A stretch of DNA of 64,000 nt from Faecalicoccus pleomorphus DSM 20574 (GCF_000420345.1 NZ_ATUT01000004.1:1-64000), one strand, 5' to 3'; numbered from the stretch's first letter, positions 27,492 to 35,930 are shown. The notes: generated by a model not told the origin, from the sequence alone. A program made the numbers and translations.

Positions 27492-27989
27492 CTCTACTGT
27501 ACATGTATAACCAGAAGCTTCCTGACTTTTACGAGTCTGTTTTAACGAGATATGCTCGCTATCCCTTTCTCCTTCCTGTAAAAGACCGGCTTCTACAAGT
27601 TCTTTGTCATTGGCAATTTCATAATTTACACGCAATGTGATCTCTACATGATCTTCTACTATCTTTCCGGTTGCCTCAACACCTTTCAGGTCATATAAAG
27701 ACTGTAGCGACTGATTGATCTTATCTTGAATACTTTGTGCATCCAGATCCTCTCGTATTCCCAGATCCGCAAAAGACATCGTAAATACCTGTGTCATATT
27801 TTGAATCTGATCTCCTTTTGCCTCAAACGTTAACGTATCGTTTTTATCACTGGTACATGTCATTGTGGCCGGCGTCTGATCTTCTTTCTGTTCTTTTTGT
27901 GTACGGCTATTATCCGTATTAAAATCACTTAATCTGGCACACCCGCTAAGCAATGTCACCGCTACCAGGATCATCCCCAATTTTTTCAT
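27489..27989 (-). CDS. YehR/DUF1307-like lipoprotein
   Basis: 166 residues. A lipoprotein signal peptide ends in the lipobox LLSGC (C17), so the mature protein should be lipid-anchored on the outer face of the membrane. The rest resembles the DUF1307 (YehR) group: a repeated pattern of charged and hydrophobic stretches with LDAQSIQDKINQ in the middle. Function of the family is unknown. It lies 29 bases after the aminotransferase gene and may be in the ABC transporter transcript, but its own terminator follows. Confidence 0.75.
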   Translation of the reverse strand: MKKLGMILVAVTLLSGCARLSDFNTDNSRTQKEQKEDQTPATMTCTSDKNDTLTFEAKGDQIQNMTQVFTMSFADLGIREDLDAQSIQDKINQSLQSLYDLKGVEATGKIVEDHVEITLRVNYEIANDKELVEAGLLQEGERDSEHISLKQTRKSQEASGYTCTVE

Positions 27990-28018
27990 TTCATCAGCCC
28001 CTTAACGCCTACAGTGTA

Positions 28019-29113
28019 TCATAAGCCTTTTTTAGATTTCAAGATATCAAAAAGGCGGATCAAGCCTTCTTTAAATTGATCTGGATCTTGCCCCAGACCT
28101 AAACGCATAAAGCCTTCCTGATCAAAACAAGCGCCGGGCACAAAAAAGATGCCGTGCTCCTTTAATAAATATTGCGCTGTTTTCACGCTGTCTTTCATCC
28201 CTTTGATTTCTAAAAAACATACGGTTCCGTTTTCGGGAATCACACAATCAAATAGATCTAGATCCTTTAACCATTCTTTTAGGAAGGACCGATTTTGATC
28301 CAGGATCGCATTTGTTCTCTGCAGGATCGATTCTTTGTTTTCTAAAGCCGCTGTACCTAAGGCATCTAATAAAGGGCCCGTTGAGATCATCGTATAATCT
28401 CTTCGACTGTTGATCTTAGTGATGAGGTTTGAATTGGCTTTGATCCATCCTAAACGAAGTCCCGCAAGACCATACATCTTGCTTAAAGAAGATGTACTGA
28501 TTCCCCTTTGATACAGATCACTGATGCTTGGCAAACGATTTGGATCCCGATAAACTTCATCGCATAAAATATAGATTCCTCTTTGATCACAAACCTTGAT
28601 CAATTCTTCTAAAAAAGGAAGATCATATTGTGTACCGGTTGGATTATTCGGATTATTTAAAACGATCAATTTTGTATGCTCCTGGATCGCATCCAAAAAA
28701 TCCTGCAGATTAGGCTGCCATAAGCTTTCCGGAAGAAGTTGAATCGTAGAAACTGTACACCCTAAAGACTGGGGATAACTGACAAACTGCTGATATCCCG
28801 GAACACAGGCAATCACATGATCCTGTGGCTCTAATAGGGTTTCCATCACAAGCACATTGGCTTCCAGACAACCGTTGGTGGTGGTGATATTTTCTTCACT
28901 TCCGGTTTTATATAAAGATAAAATCTGTTGCCGAAATGCCAAACTTCCCTGAATTTCTCCATAATCCAGAACCAGTTTGGATAAATCTGTCTTCACCATT
29001 TGCAAGAGTTGCTCCATAGAAAAAGAAGAAGCACAAGTGTCCGTCAAATTGTACCTAGCTTGTCCTTCATTCTCATTCATCCATTGTTCAACTTTAAAAT
29101 CAGCTAATTTCAT
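28019..29113 (-). CDS. Pyridoxal-phosphate aminotransferase, class I/II
   Basis: 364 residues of the aspartate aminotransferase fold. NNPNNPTG near residue 153, DEVYRD near 185 and the PLP lysine in [16 protein letters not shown] near 212 are all present. The N-terminal arm is short. The start overlaps the ABC ATPase stop by 4 bases (ATGA), so it is translationally coupled to an amino-acid importer; it probably works on the imported amino acid. Substrate not determinable from sequence. Confidence 0.9.
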   Translation of the reverse strand: MKLADFKVEQWMNENEGQARYNLTDTCASSFSMEQLLQMVKTDLSKLVLDYGEIQGSLAFRQQILSLYKTGSEENITTTNGCLEANVLVMETLLEPQDHVIACVPGYQQFVSYPQSLGCTVSTIQLLPESLWQPNLQDFLDAIQEHTKLIVLNNPNNPTGTQYDLPFLEELIKVCDQRGIYILCDEVYRDPNRLPSISDLYQRGISTSSLSKMYGLAGLRLGWIKANSNLITKINSRRDYTMISTGPLLDALGTAALENKESILQRTNAILDQNRSFLKEWLKDLDLFDCVIPENGTVCFLEIKGMKDSVKTAQYLLKEHGIFFVPGACFDQEGFMRLGLGQDPDQFKEGLIRLFDILKSKKGL

Positions 29114-29841
29114 TCGTAGAATACCTTACTTAGAAAATCTTTAGCACGATCCGATTGTGGATTGGAGAAAAACTCTTCACTCGGTGAATCTTCCACGATC
29201 TCGCCATGATCTAAGAATACAACACGACTTCCCACTTTGCGGGCAAAGCCCATTTCGTGTGTGACCACGATCATCGTCATTCCTTGTTTTCCTAAATCTT
29301 TCATAACTTCCAGCACTTCCTTGATCATCTCAGGATCTAGAGCACTGGTTGGTTCATCAAACAACATCATTTCCGGATTCATACATAAAGCACGGGCAAT
29401 CGCCACACGCTGTTTTTGTCCTCCGGAAAGATTGTTGGGATAGGCATCTTTCTTGTCGGCCAGTCCAACTCTTTCCAAATACGTCAAGGATGTTTTTTCC
29501 GCTTCTTCCTTAGAACGGTTCAATACTTGAATCTGTGCCAAATTACAGTTTTCCAGTACCGTCATATTTGGAAACAAATTAAAGTGCTGGAACACAAAAC
29601 CCATCTTATTGCGCTGTTGACGATATTTCTTTTCATCCTTGGGATCCATCAACTCCCCATTCATATAAATTTTCCCCTGATCTACTTTTTCAAGACCATG
29701 AATGCACCTTAACAATGTACTCTTACCGGAACCGGAAGGACCAATCAAAGAAACGATTTCGCCCTGATTGACTTCCAGCGATACATCTTTAAGTGCATGC
29801 AGTTGTCCGAAATTCTTTCGAATATGTTCTACTTTAATCAC
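29110..29841 (-). CDS. Amino acid ABC transporter ATP-binding protein
   Basis: 243 residues, GlnQ/HisP size. Walker [10 protein letters not shown] (about 33-41), Q-loop FQHFNLF, signature LSGGQKQR near 137, Walker [11 protein letters not shown] near 160 and switch histidine in VVTHEMGFA near 194. It powers uptake of polar amino acids together with the permease and binding protein upstream. It overlaps the permease by 8 bases and the aminotransferase by 4. Confidence 0.96.
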   Translation of the reverse strand: MIKVEHIRKNFGQLHALKDVSLEVNQGEIVSLIGPSGSGKSTLLRCIHGLEKVDQGKIYMNGELMDPKDEKKYRQQRNKMGFVFQHFNLFPNMTVLENCNLAQIQVLNRSKEEAEKTSLTYLERVGLADKKDAYPNNLSGGQKQRVAIARALCMNPEMMLFDEPTSALDPEMIKEVLEVMKDLGKQGMTMIVVTHEMGFARKVGSRVVFLDHGEIVEDSPSEEFFSNPQSDRAKDFLSKVFYE

Positions 29842-30517
29842 TGACAGCCAACCTCTTTTCTACTCGTTTTCCAATATAAGAAATACTGATTGTCATCACC
29901 AAATAGAAGATTGCCGCTAAAAAATAAGGCGACATAACTTCATAGTATTCAGCACCTACGATCTGGGCGCTCTTTAACAATTCAATAGCACCAATGGTAC
30001 TTGTCAGAGAGCTGTCTTTAATCAAAGTGACAAACTCACTGATGATCGGTGGAACGATCAACTTAAAGGCTTGCGGCAATACGACAAACCGCATGGTCTG
30101 CCATGAGCTTAATCCTAAAGTTTCACAGGCTTCCCATTGTCCTTTATCCACACCGTTGATCCCACTTCGAATCAGCTCCGTTGAATATGCACCGGAGTTA
30201 ATGCTCATGGCAATGATACCAATTAAATACACATTGATTCGCAATACTTCGCCGGTAATGGCGGTATAGATCGAAGGAATCACCGAGAAGATGATCAAGA
30301 TCTGTAACAACATTGGTGTTCCTCGAATCACTTCTACATAAAAGTTACCGATCGCACGCAATACGATATATTTAGAACGTTTGGCACTGGCTCCTAAAAC
30401 ACCGAGTATCAAACCAATAAATAGGGATAGTATGGCCATCCCTAATGATACTAACGCTCCTTTCGCAAAGTATAGCGCCGTCTCAAGTGTAAATACTTGC
30501 TCAAAGGCTGAAAACAT
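29834..30517 (-). CDS. Amino acid ABC transporter permease
   Basis: 227 residues of the HisM/GlnP family with about five transmembrane segments. The EAA loop, which docks to the ATPase, is [20 protein letters not shown] near residue 128-147, and [13 protein letters not shown] near 60 is also typical. As the only permease gene in the unit, it is expected to form a homodimer. It is 19 bases downstream of the binding protein. Confidence 0.95.
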   Translation of the reverse strand: MFSAFEQVFTLETALYFAKGALVSLGMAILSLFIGLILGVLGASAKRSKYIVLRAIGNFYVEVIRGTPMLLQILIIFSVIPSIYTAITGEVLRINVYLIGIIAMSINSGAYSTELIRSGINGVDKGQWEACETLGLSSWQTMRFVVLPQAFKLIVPPIISEFVTLIKDSSLTSTIGAIELLKSAQIVGAEYYEVMSPYFLAAIFYLVMTISISYIGKRVEKRLAVSD

Positions 30518-30536
30518 ACTATCCCTCTTCTTTCAT

Positions 30537-31304
30537 TTATTCTACTGCCGTAAGACCGTATTCTTCACACATCTTGGCATAATCATCACTGGCGATGAAT
30601 GCTTCGATGCATTTATTGATCAAATCGATCATATCTGTATTGCCTTCTTTGGCAATGATGTAGTTCTTTTCATCCATCAAGACACCATCTAATACAGTAA
30701 AGTTTCCACTTTCGGCATAGCTCTTGGCAACACCGGAGTCGATAACGGCCGCATCATACTGATTAGCACTCAAGGCATTCATGATATCCTGTACGTTTTT
30801 CAAACCTGTTACTTCTCCACCGGCATCTTTGGCAGCCTGTTCTCCGGTTGCCCCGGTTTGTGCCGCAATTGATTTTCCGGCCAGCTGATCGATGGAAGTA
30901 ATATCAGAACCAGCCGGTACAACGGCTACCTGTGCAGAACCAAGATATGGTTCGCTCCATTCTACTTTTCTGTCTTCATCGTAAGTGAATCCAGAAATTC
31001 CCAAATCGATCTGATCACCCTGAATCTGTGTAACGATGTTATCGAAGTCCATCTGTTTAAACTCGAACTTATAAGAAGTTTCTTCATTTTCATTCAGGTA
31101 GTTTTCAAACCAGTCAACCATGTCGATATCAAACCCTACCATCTCATTATCTGTATTCAGACTTTCATAAGGTTCATAATCCGGTGAAATACCAATTGTG
31201 ATCGTTTTTGTATCTTTGTCTTCTGTAGCCGGTTCACTGCTTGAACATCCAACCATTGTGGCAGCCATAGCAGCTGCTAATCCCATTTTTAATAATTTAC
31301 TCAT
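30537..31304 (-). CDS. Amino acid ABC transporter substrate-binding lipoprotein
   Basis: 255 residues. Lipobox MVGC (about residue 19) then a family 3 solute-binding fold with GISPDYEPYE, GFDIDMVDWF and the GISGFTYDEDRKVEWSEPY region, as in polar amino-acid binding proteins. The start is ATG 31302-31304, with GAGGAG 7 bases before it; an ATG five codons upstream lies inside that SD. It is the first structural gene after a T-box and an arginine-rich leader ORF, which hints at arginine or another basic amino acid, but the pocket has not been modelled. Confidence 0.93.
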   Translation of the reverse strand: MSKLLKMGLAAAMAATMVGCSSSEPATEDKDTKTITIGISPDYEPYESLNTDNEMVGFDIDMVDWFENYLNENEETSYKFEFKQMDFDNIVTQIQGDQIDLGISGFTYDEDRKVEWSEPYLGSAQVAVVPAGSDITSIDQLAGKSIAAQTGATGEQAAKDAGGEVTGLKNVQDIMNALSANQYDAAVIDSGVAKSYAESGNFTVLDGVLMDEKNYIIAKEGNTDMIDLINKCIEAFIASDDYAKMCEEYGLTAVE

Positions 31305-31349
31305 ATGTTTTCTCCTCATCTTTCTCTCTTCTAATTTTTCTTTTTTTGT

Positions 31350-31409
31350 TTACTTGTTTTTAGATGCGAATCTATCGCATCGTCGTCGGTCTTCTTTACT
31401 CATTCGCAT
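31350..31409 (-). CDS. Arginine-rich 19-codon leader ORF between the T-box and the ABC operon
   Basis: ATG-initiated, 19 residues, MRMSKEDRRRCDRFASKNK, with GAAAGG just upstream (9 bases before the second ATG). Five arginine codons include three consecutive CGA. The start region AGATGCGAAT (31402-31411) is exactly complementary over 10 bases to ATTCGCATCT (31362-31371) near its end, and a second copy GATGCGA (31375-31381) can pair with the same target, giving two exclusive hairpins. This is the layout of a leader peptide sensing ribosome stalling. No T-run follows the hairpin, so control would act on translation or stability. Not a known family. Confidence 0.5.
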   Translation of the reverse strand: MRMSKEDRRRCDRFASKNK

Positions 31410-31420
31410 CTTCCTTTCTA

Positions 31421-31648
31421 TAAAAAAAATCGCCCTTCTTACAAAGGACGATTAACTCGCGGTACCACCTTAATTCCATCCGCCATACGGATGACACCTC
31501 ATTCTTAACGCGAATACACGATCATTGCCTCACACTTTCGACAATGCGACTCCAAGACACGTTCCAGATTTCTTCCTGCGAATTTTCACCAGCCATTCGC
31601 TCTCTGTAAAGAAAACCATCTGTACTCCTTCTCTTCTTTGTCTTTATG
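31421..31648 (-). promoter_or_regulatory. T-box riboswitch upstream of the amino acid ABC operon
   Basis: Read on the minus strand: a stem I region with the AGTA loop motif and the GGTGAAA apical loop, then the T-box core AAGGTGGTACCGCG (31458-31471) and a strong terminator AATCGTCCTT/AAGGGCGATT followed by eight T (31422-31453). Uncharged tRNA stabilises the antiterminator. The specifier lies in GGAACGTGTCTT: CGT (arginine) if a purine follows the specifier as in glyQS, GTG (valine) if read directly after GGAAC. Arginine fits the polar amino-acid transporter and the arginine leader ORF better, but this is inference. Confidence 0.93.
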
Positions 31649-31654
31649 GACATA

Positions 31655-31682
31655 ATTATACACACGAAATCCTTTTTTGCAA
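31655..31682 (-). promoter_or_regulatory. Promoter of the T-box transcript
   Basis: TTGCAA (31677-31682), 16-base spacer, TATAAT (31655-31660) on the minus strand. Transcription would begin near 31648, immediately before stem I. Confidence 0.7.
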
Positions 31683-31729
31683 CAAAAAGTTGAAAATTTT
31701 TGAAAGCATTTTCTGAAAACGACTTACAT

Positions 31730-33085
31730 TTAATTTTTCAAAGACTGTAACGGTGCCGGAATACGACCCCCACGATTGATCATGACATCGTTTTGGGTCT
31801 GACGAATCGGCATAACCGGACCGGAGCCCAAAAGCCCGCCAAAATCTAACTCTTCCCCGACCTCTTTTCCAATAGCCGGAATAATACGAACCGCTGTTGT
31901 TTTTGAATTGACCATACCGATGGCCGCTTCATCCGCAATCACACCGCTGATAATCGAAGCTGAAGTATCACCGGGAACAACGATCATATCCAAACCGACG
32001 CTGCACACAGCTGTCATGGCTTCCAATTTTTCTAACGATAAAACACCGGTTTTAGCCGCATGAATCATGCCGGCATCTTCGCTGACGGGAATAAAAGCAC
32101 CTGATAAACCACCGACATTAGAAGTGGCCATGACGCCGCCTTTTTTGACCGCATCATTCAACATCGCAAGACATGCGGTGGTTCCATAAGCTCCGCAGGT
32201 TTCTAAACCCATTTCTTCCAATATATACGCTACACTGTCGCCAATTGCCGGTGTTGGTGCCAAAGATAGATCCACAATACCAAAAGGAACACCGAGCTTT
32301 TCTGAAGCTACCGTACCTACAAGCTGTCCCATACGAGTAATCTTAAAGGCTGTACGTTTGATCAAATCAGCAATCTTATCCATAGGCAAAGTTTTATCGG
32401 CTTTGGCAAGAACCGCACGTACCACGCCCGGCCCGCTGACACCGACATTGATGACACAATCGGCTTCGCCTACACCATGAAAAGCACCAGCCATAAAAGG
32501 ATTATCTTCCACAGCATTACAAAAAACAACAAGCTTGGCAGCGCCCAAACAATGATCATCTTTGGTCAATTGTGCGCATTCTTTAATGATACGCCCCATC
32601 TGTTTTACGGCATCCATATTGATGCCGGCCTTTGTCGACCCGACATTGACACTGGCACAAACGTGCTGTGTTTTCGCCAAAGCTTCAGGAATGGCCTCGA
32701 TCAACTCTTTATCCCCACTGGCATAGCCCTTTTGTACTAAGGCACTGAAACCTCCGATAAAATCAACACCCAGTTCCTGTGCACATTCTTCCAGTGTCAG
32801 TGCGTATTTGACCGGATCTCCACCAGATACTGCCACCAACATCGATATAGGCGTCACACTGATTCGTTTATTAACGACCGGAATCCCATATTCCTTCCCA
32901 AACTCATTGCCCACCTTGACAAGATCTTTGGCTTTGGAGCAAATTTTCTTTTTAATTTTTTCACAGCTTTTATCAATATCGGTATCCATACAATCCAACA
33001 AAGAAATTCCCATGGTAATGGTACGAATATCCAAATATTCTTCATCGATCATTTTTATCGTTTCTAGTATTTCTTTTGTCTGCAT
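31730..33085 (-). CDS. DUF711 (PFL/UPF0210) family protein
   Basis: 451 residues, the normal length. The family pattern of glycine-rich blocks is present: [12 protein letters not shown] near 85, [11 protein letters not shown] near 220, [10 protein letters not shown] near 330 and VVPGDTSAS near 373. DUF711 proteins are distantly related to pyruvate formate-lyase-type barrels but have no established reaction. It follows an ACT-domain gene by 8 bases; the DUF711/ACT pair is conserved in Bacillota, suggesting amino-acid-dependent control. GGAGGGA precedes the ATG. Confidence 0.92.
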   Translation of the reverse strand: MQTKEILETIKMIDEEYLDIRTITMGISLLDCMDTDIDKSCEKIKKKICSKAKDLVKVGNEFGKEYGIPVVNKRISVTPISMLVAVSGGDPVKYALTLEECAQELGVDFIGGFSALVQKGYASGDKELIEAIPEALAKTQHVCASVNVGSTKAGINMDAVKQMGRIIKECAQLTKDDHCLGAAKLVVFCNAVEDNPFMAGAFHGVGEADCVINVGVSGPGVVRAVLAKADKTLPMDKIADLIKRTAFKITRMGQLVGTVASEKLGVPFGIVDLSLAPTPAIGDSVAYILEEMGLETCGAYGTTACLAMLNDAVKKGGVMATSNVGGLSGAFIPVSEDAGMIHAAKTGVLSLEKLEAMTAVCSVGLDMIVVPGDTSASIISGVIADEAAIGMVNSKTTAVRIIPAIGKEVGEELDFGGLLGSGPVMPIRQTQNDVMINRGGRIPAPLQSLKN

Positions 33086-33093
33086 AGTCCCTC

Positions 33094-33363
33094 CTAGATT
33101 TTATGCATGGAATCAAAGATATCCTGATGCATAACACGGATCACAAGATCTTTTTCTTTCCCTAACTGATCCATATGATCACTAAAAGAAGACAAAGAAG
33201 TTTCCATGTTTTCTAAATCTACGCTCATGGTCATTGTGAAAAAGCCATCTACGATCGTTTGACTCACATCCAACACATTGATGTTGGCTTTGGCACATTC
33301 GTTGGCGATCATTGCCAAAATGCCAACTTTATCTTTTCCGATCACGGTAATAATTGCTTTCAT
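33094..33363 (-). CDS. ACT domain-containing protein (UPF0237)
   Basis: 89 residues covering a single ACT domain: start [20 protein letters not shown], the usual betaalphabetabetaalphabeta pattern and the VDLENME stretch near residue 52. ACT domains bind amino acids as regulatory ligands. It is always next to DUF711 in many genomes, and here it precedes it by 8 bases, so it is probably its regulatory partner. Confidence 0.92.
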   Translation of the reverse strand: MKAIITVIGKDKVGILAMIANECAKANINVLDVSQTIVDGFFTMTMSVDLENMETSLSSFSDHMDQLGKEKDLVIRVMHQDIFDSMHKI

Positions 33364-33374
33364 GTTCTCTCCTC

Positions 33375-33860
33375 CTAAAACGGCAGGCTGACTACCGCAT
33401 ACTTTTCCAGCTCAAATGGTTCATAGGCATCCTGCAGTCCCTGCACATTGACAGCAAATTCATCCGGCATAAATGTCACAGTATTTTGGTGATGCAGTCG
33501 ATCCAAGATCTTTTCACTCTGTTCTTTGGCCAAGGTCTTCCTTTTCTTAAAGCATACCTCGTTAGCGGCATTGACCAAAAGAAGTTCCACATCTAAGATT
33601 TCTTGATTCAAAAGCGAATCTTTGGCATCGCAATCCTGTACATTAAAATAAAAATCACTGCTGTCGATATCCCCACCCTCAAAAATGAATATGGCAATAT
33701 CCATCGTGTAACAAAAATGAAGCTTTGCGCCTTTTTGTAAAAGCGCAATCTCTTCATCACTCCAGGATTCATCTTTGATCACCAGCATAAAACGATCATC
33801 CACATAATCCATAATGGCACCAAAATCTACATCATAAGGAAATTTTTCTACTGTTTTCAT
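33375..33860 (-). CDS. Uncharacterised 161-residue protein heading the ACT-DUF711 operon
   Basis: I do not recognise a family. The protein is acidic, has no signal peptide or membrane segment, and alternates short beta-like hydrophobic runs (FMLVIKD, AIFIFEGG, VELLLVN) with charged loops. It ends 11 bases before the ACT gene, so the three are probably cotranscribed. The ATG has no SD; TATACT lies 7 bases upstream, preceded by TGT (extended -10), so the mRNA is probably leaderless. Confidence 0.7.
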   Translation of the reverse strand: MKTVEKFPYDVDFGAIMDYVDDRFMLVIKDESWSDEEIALLQKGAKLHFCYTMDIAIFIFEGGDIDSSDFYFNVQDCDAKDSLLNQEILDVELLLVNAANEVCFKKRKTLAKEQSEKILDRLHHQNTVTFMPDEFAVNVQGLQDAYEPFELEKYAVVSLPF

Positions 33861-33867
33861 AATTCAC

Positions 33868-33873
33868 AGTATA
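33868..33873 (-). promoter_or_regulatory. Extended -10 box, leaderless layout, overlapping the pta terminator
   Basis: TATACT on the minus strand, preceded by TGT, ends 7 bases before the ATG at 33860. The upstream T-run belongs to the pta terminator, so promoter and terminator abut. Confidence 0.5.
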
Positions 33874-33874
33874 A

Positions 33875-33908
33875 CAAAAAAACTGTCAGTCCAAAAGAAC
33901 CAACAGTC
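33875..33908 (-). terminator. Terminator of pta
   Basis: ACTGT (33903-33907 on minus ACTGT) pairs with ACAGT (33882-33886), extended by GTTC/GGAC inside, followed by seven T. Confidence 0.75.
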
Positions 33909-33922
33909 AAATTCGAGGTTAA

Positions 33923-34897
33923 CTAGATACCTAATGCTTTTTGAGCAGCGGTAACGATAGCCATTTTATAGATTTCCTGTGAAGTACATCCACGAGATAA
34001 GTCATTGATCGGTGCATTCAATCCCTGTAATACCGGTCCAATGGCCTGCCATCCACCTAAACGAGCGGCAATCTTATACCCAATGTTTCCACTGGAAAGA
34101 TTTGGGAAGATAAACGTATTGGCATGTCCGGCAACCTTTGAATTCGGAGCCTTTAAAGCAGCAACTTCCGGTGCTACGGCACAGTCAAACTGCATTTCCC
34201 CATCTACTTCAAAATCGATTGGCATACGTTTTAAACGTGTAGCCGCTTCCGCCATCTTGGCAACACATTCACCCTTGGCACTGCCCATGCTGGAGTAAGA
34301 CAACAAGGCTACTTTAGGTTCGATACCAAACTGACGAGCTGTATGGGCTGTCTGTACAGTGATTTCAACCAATTCATCCGGTGTAGGATTAATATTGATA
34401 GAACAATCTCCCATGATGTATTGTTCAGAGCCTTTGACCAATAAGAAACAAGAACTTACTAATGGCTGGCCCGGTGCTGTTTTGACAAGCTGCAATGCCG
34501 GACGAATCGTATCGGCTGTAGAGTAAGTCGCACCTCCTAACAAACCATCGGCAATTCCCATCTGCACTAACATAGTTCCAAAATAGTTGGAAGACTGTAA
34601 TGCCTTACGGCACTGTTCCAGATCCATTTTACCACGACGAAGTTCAACCATTTTTACAGCCATTTCTTCAATACCATCATAGTTTAATGGATCGATTTGT
34701 TCGATGTTTGAAACATCCAGTCCATTTTCTTCAGAACATTTCTGAATTTGTTCCGGAGAACCTAACAAAATCGGATGTACAACATCGTTAGCCTGCAAAT
34801 CAATGACAGCTCTTTGTACACGTGGATCCCATCCTTCTGTAAATACAATACGGATTCCTTTTCCTTTTACTTTTCCTTCTAGTTCATTAATTATCAT
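33923..34897 (-). CDS. pta: Phosphate acetyltransferase
   Basis: 324 residues, the short Pta form without the N-terminal regulatory domains. Family blocks seen include FTEGWDPRVQRA near residue 20, the GLLGGATYSTADTIRPALQ block near 120-138, SCFLLV, MGDCSINI and the C-terminal NDLSRGC. The enzyme interconverts acetyl-CoA and acetyl phosphate, the route to ATP via acetate kinase in fermenters. GAGGT lies 8 bases before the ATG. No ackA is adjacent. Monocistronic with its own terminator. Confidence 0.96.
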   Translation of the reverse strand: MIINELEGKVKGKGIRIVFTEGWDPRVQRAVIDLQANDVVHPILLGSPEQIQKCSEENGLDVSNIEQIDPLNYDGIEEMAVKMVELRRGKMDLEQCRKALQSSNYFGTMLVQMGIADGLLGGATYSTADTIRPALQLVKTAPGQPLVSSCFLLVKGSEQYIMGDCSININPTPDELVEITVQTAHTARQFGIEPKVALLSYSSMGSAKGECVAKMAEAATRLKRMPIDFEVDGEMQFDCAVAPEVAALKAPNSKVAGHANTFIFPNLSSGNIGYKIAARLGGWQAIGPVLQGLNAPINDLSRGCTSQEIYKMAIVTAAQKALGI

Positions 34898-35334
34898 TTT
34901 TCACAACCTCTTTCGTGTCTAGTATAAAACAAAGTGTCCTACAATGCACGTAAAACGTTGTGAAGTTTTTATCAATTGTAAAATGAAAAAATCCATCCTA
35001 AAATTTATCATTTTTGACAATATTTCTTTTTAAACTATTTCTTTCATTGCATAAAAAGAAAACGGATAAAATAACTTTTTTCCACTACTATCTATATCTC
35101 TATCACAAATGTTTTTTGTTGATTTTCACTGGTTTCAACATTTTTATAAACAAGTTGAAAAGTCTTCGTGATTTTATTCTTTAATTTTTCTAACACTTTA
35201 TCTTCTATAAAGGTATGTATAAAAGTTTTCGTTCCTATTTCATGGCAATACTGTATTTAAGCAACATTTCAAATTAACAAATCATATAAAATAAAAAGAC
35301 CATCATCAATTCCTTAGCCTATGGCCGAAGGAGG
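34898..35334. other. AT-rich intergenic stretch with one startless open frame
   Basis: The right part holds the promoter and leader of the Fst-like toxin. The left part holds the pta promoter region (a TATACT on the minus strand near 34920). Minus-strand 35092-35256 is open for 54 codons with a coding-like composition (many K, E and aromatic residues) but has no start codon and no SD, so it may be a remnant of a lost gene. No family could be named. Confidence 0.4.
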
Positions 35335-35345
35335 TGAATGGCCAA

Positions 35346-35458
35346 ATGGAAAAATTAATAAATACAATCATCACTTTATTAGTACAGTCTTTACTACATC
35401 TTATAAAAAGATGCTGGATCGACTGTTTGATGGTGGTAAAACGAAAAGAGGGAACTAG
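35346..35458 (+). pseudogene. Fst-like type I toxin, frameshifted
   Basis: AAGGAGG (35328-35334) precedes an ATG at 35346 encoding MEKLINTIITLLVQSLLHLIK, a hydrophobic single-span start. In this frame no stop occurs before the transcription terminator (next stop 35475). With one extra A in the A5 run at 35405-35409 the frame continues LIKKMLDRLFDGGKTKRGN and stops at 35456-35458 in the terminator loop: a 37-residue membrane peptide with a charged tail, the Fst/par toxin layout. The SD lies in the loop of a GGCC/GGCC hairpin (35323-35343). As sequenced the toxin is broken, or the base is a sequencing error. Confidence 0.6.
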
Positions 35459-35472
35459 CACTTCCCTCTTTT
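35444..35472. terminator. Bidirectional terminator shared by toxin mRNA and antisense RNA
   Basis: AAAAGAGGGAA (35444-35454) pairs with TTCCCTCTTTT (35462-35472), an 11-bp perfect stem flanked by A-run and T-run in both directions. Confidence 0.9.
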
Positions 35473-35541
35473 CTTAATGAATGGCCTAATAGAATGACCA
35501 AATAGCAATCATCTCGGTTAGCACAATGAACTTCCTAACCT
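35444..35541 (-). ncRNA. Antisense antitoxin RNA (RNA II-like) of the Fst-like locus
   Basis: A consensus promoter at 35548-35576 points leftward into the toxin 3' end, and the transcript would run about 98 bases to the shared terminator. It is complementary to the toxin mRNA at the terminator and, through the direct repeats, to the toxin ribosome-binding region, as RNA II is to RNA I in the pAD1 par system. Confidence 0.65.
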
Positions 35542-35547
35542 AGTCAC

Positions 35548-35576
35548 ATTATATACAGTAATGAAAAGTATGTAAA
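35548..35576 (-). promoter_or_regulatory. Promoter of the antisense antitoxin RNA
   Basis: TTTACA (35571-35576), 17-base spacer, TATAAT (35548-35553) on the minus strand, stronger than any promoter seen for the toxin, as expected for an antitoxin RNA. Confidence 0.75.
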
Positions 35577-35610
35577 CAAAACAATCTTCTTTATGCTACC
35601 ACTTATGATT

Positions 35611-35748
35611 ATGGACAGACATACTTTTATATCTACAACTTTGGACAGATACGGGCACTTATTAGATGTTGATGGAGATGAAATTTTAGGAGCAAAAAAA
35701 ATTAAAAAAGTTACGCACAAATTACGCATTATCACTTCTAACACATAA
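35611..35748 (+). pseudogene. Tyrosine recombinase (integrase) C-terminal remnant
   Basis: 45 codons including ISTTLDRYGHLLDVDGDEI, which matches the C-terminal end of phage-type integrases around the catalytic tyrosine (in DRYGHL). The rest of the catalytic domain (R-H-R residues) is missing upstream, and no start or SD is present. It lies 36 bases from the 3' end of a tRNA gene, the usual place of an integrase beside an attachment site, so it marks a lost or decayed integrated element. Confidence 0.7.
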
Positions 35749-35779
35749 AAAAAGTGCCTTACATAAAGCACTTTATTGA
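35746..35779 (-). terminator. Terminator after the tRNA gene
   Basis: AAAGTGC (35768-35774 on minus) pairs with GCACTTT (35751-35757), then a run of T. It follows the tRNA 3' end by about 10 bases. Confidence 0.85.
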
Positions 35780-35783
35780 CTAT

Positions 35784-35859
35784 TGGTAGTGCGTACGGGG
35801 TTCGAACCCGTAAATGCAGCCTTGAGAGGGCTGTGAGTTAACCATTTCTCCAACGCACC
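35784..35859 (-). tRNA. tRNA-Glu (anticodon CTC)
   Basis: 76 bases including an encoded CCA. The cloverleaf is complete: 7-bp acceptor stem with a G1-U72 pair, D stem, anticodon stem CAGCC/GGCTG with loop CTCTCAA (anticodon CTC at 34-36), 5-base variable loop, and T arm ACGGG/CCCGT around TTCGAAC. The anticodon reads GAG, hence glutamate. Low-GC Bacillota usually manage with a TTC anticodon, so a CTC isoacceptor is an addition. Confidence 0.9.
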
Positions 35860-35900
35860 ATTTGATGTGTATTCATTTTACCACCAAAGCTACAAAAAAG

Positions 35901-35930
35901 AAATAAAAAAGTTCCCATTGCGGGAACTTG
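35901..35930 (-). terminator. Terminator of hsp20
   Basis: AAGTTCCC/GGGAACTT stem with a short loop followed by six T on the minus strand, just after the hsp20 stop codon. Confidence 0.9.

Larger units (their letters stand above)
35335..35513 (+). repeat. Two direct-repeat pairs flanking the Fst-like toxin gene
   Basis: TGAATGGCCAAAT at 35335-35347 (toxin ribosome-binding region) recurs as TGAATGGCCTAAT at 35478-35490 beyond the terminator, 12 of 13 identical. AATACAATCATC at 35361-35372 recurs as AATAGCAATCATC at 35501-35513 with one inserted base. This is the DRa/DRb layout of the pAD1 par locus, where the repeats let the antisense RNA pair with the 5' part of the toxin mRNA. Confidence 0.75.

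Noticed and set aside
34898-34990. Cre site before pta
   Set aside because: An ACGT-rich stretch near 34950 resembles part of the consensus but fails the TG and CA ends.
35092-35256. Startless 54-codon frame as a real gene
   Set aside because: No start codon or SD, and an in-frame stop lies just upstream; kept only as a possible remnant.
35544-35771. Minus-strand 75-codon frame beside the tRNA
   Set aside because: It is antisense to the integrase remnant, runs through two promoter elements and a terminator, and has no SD.
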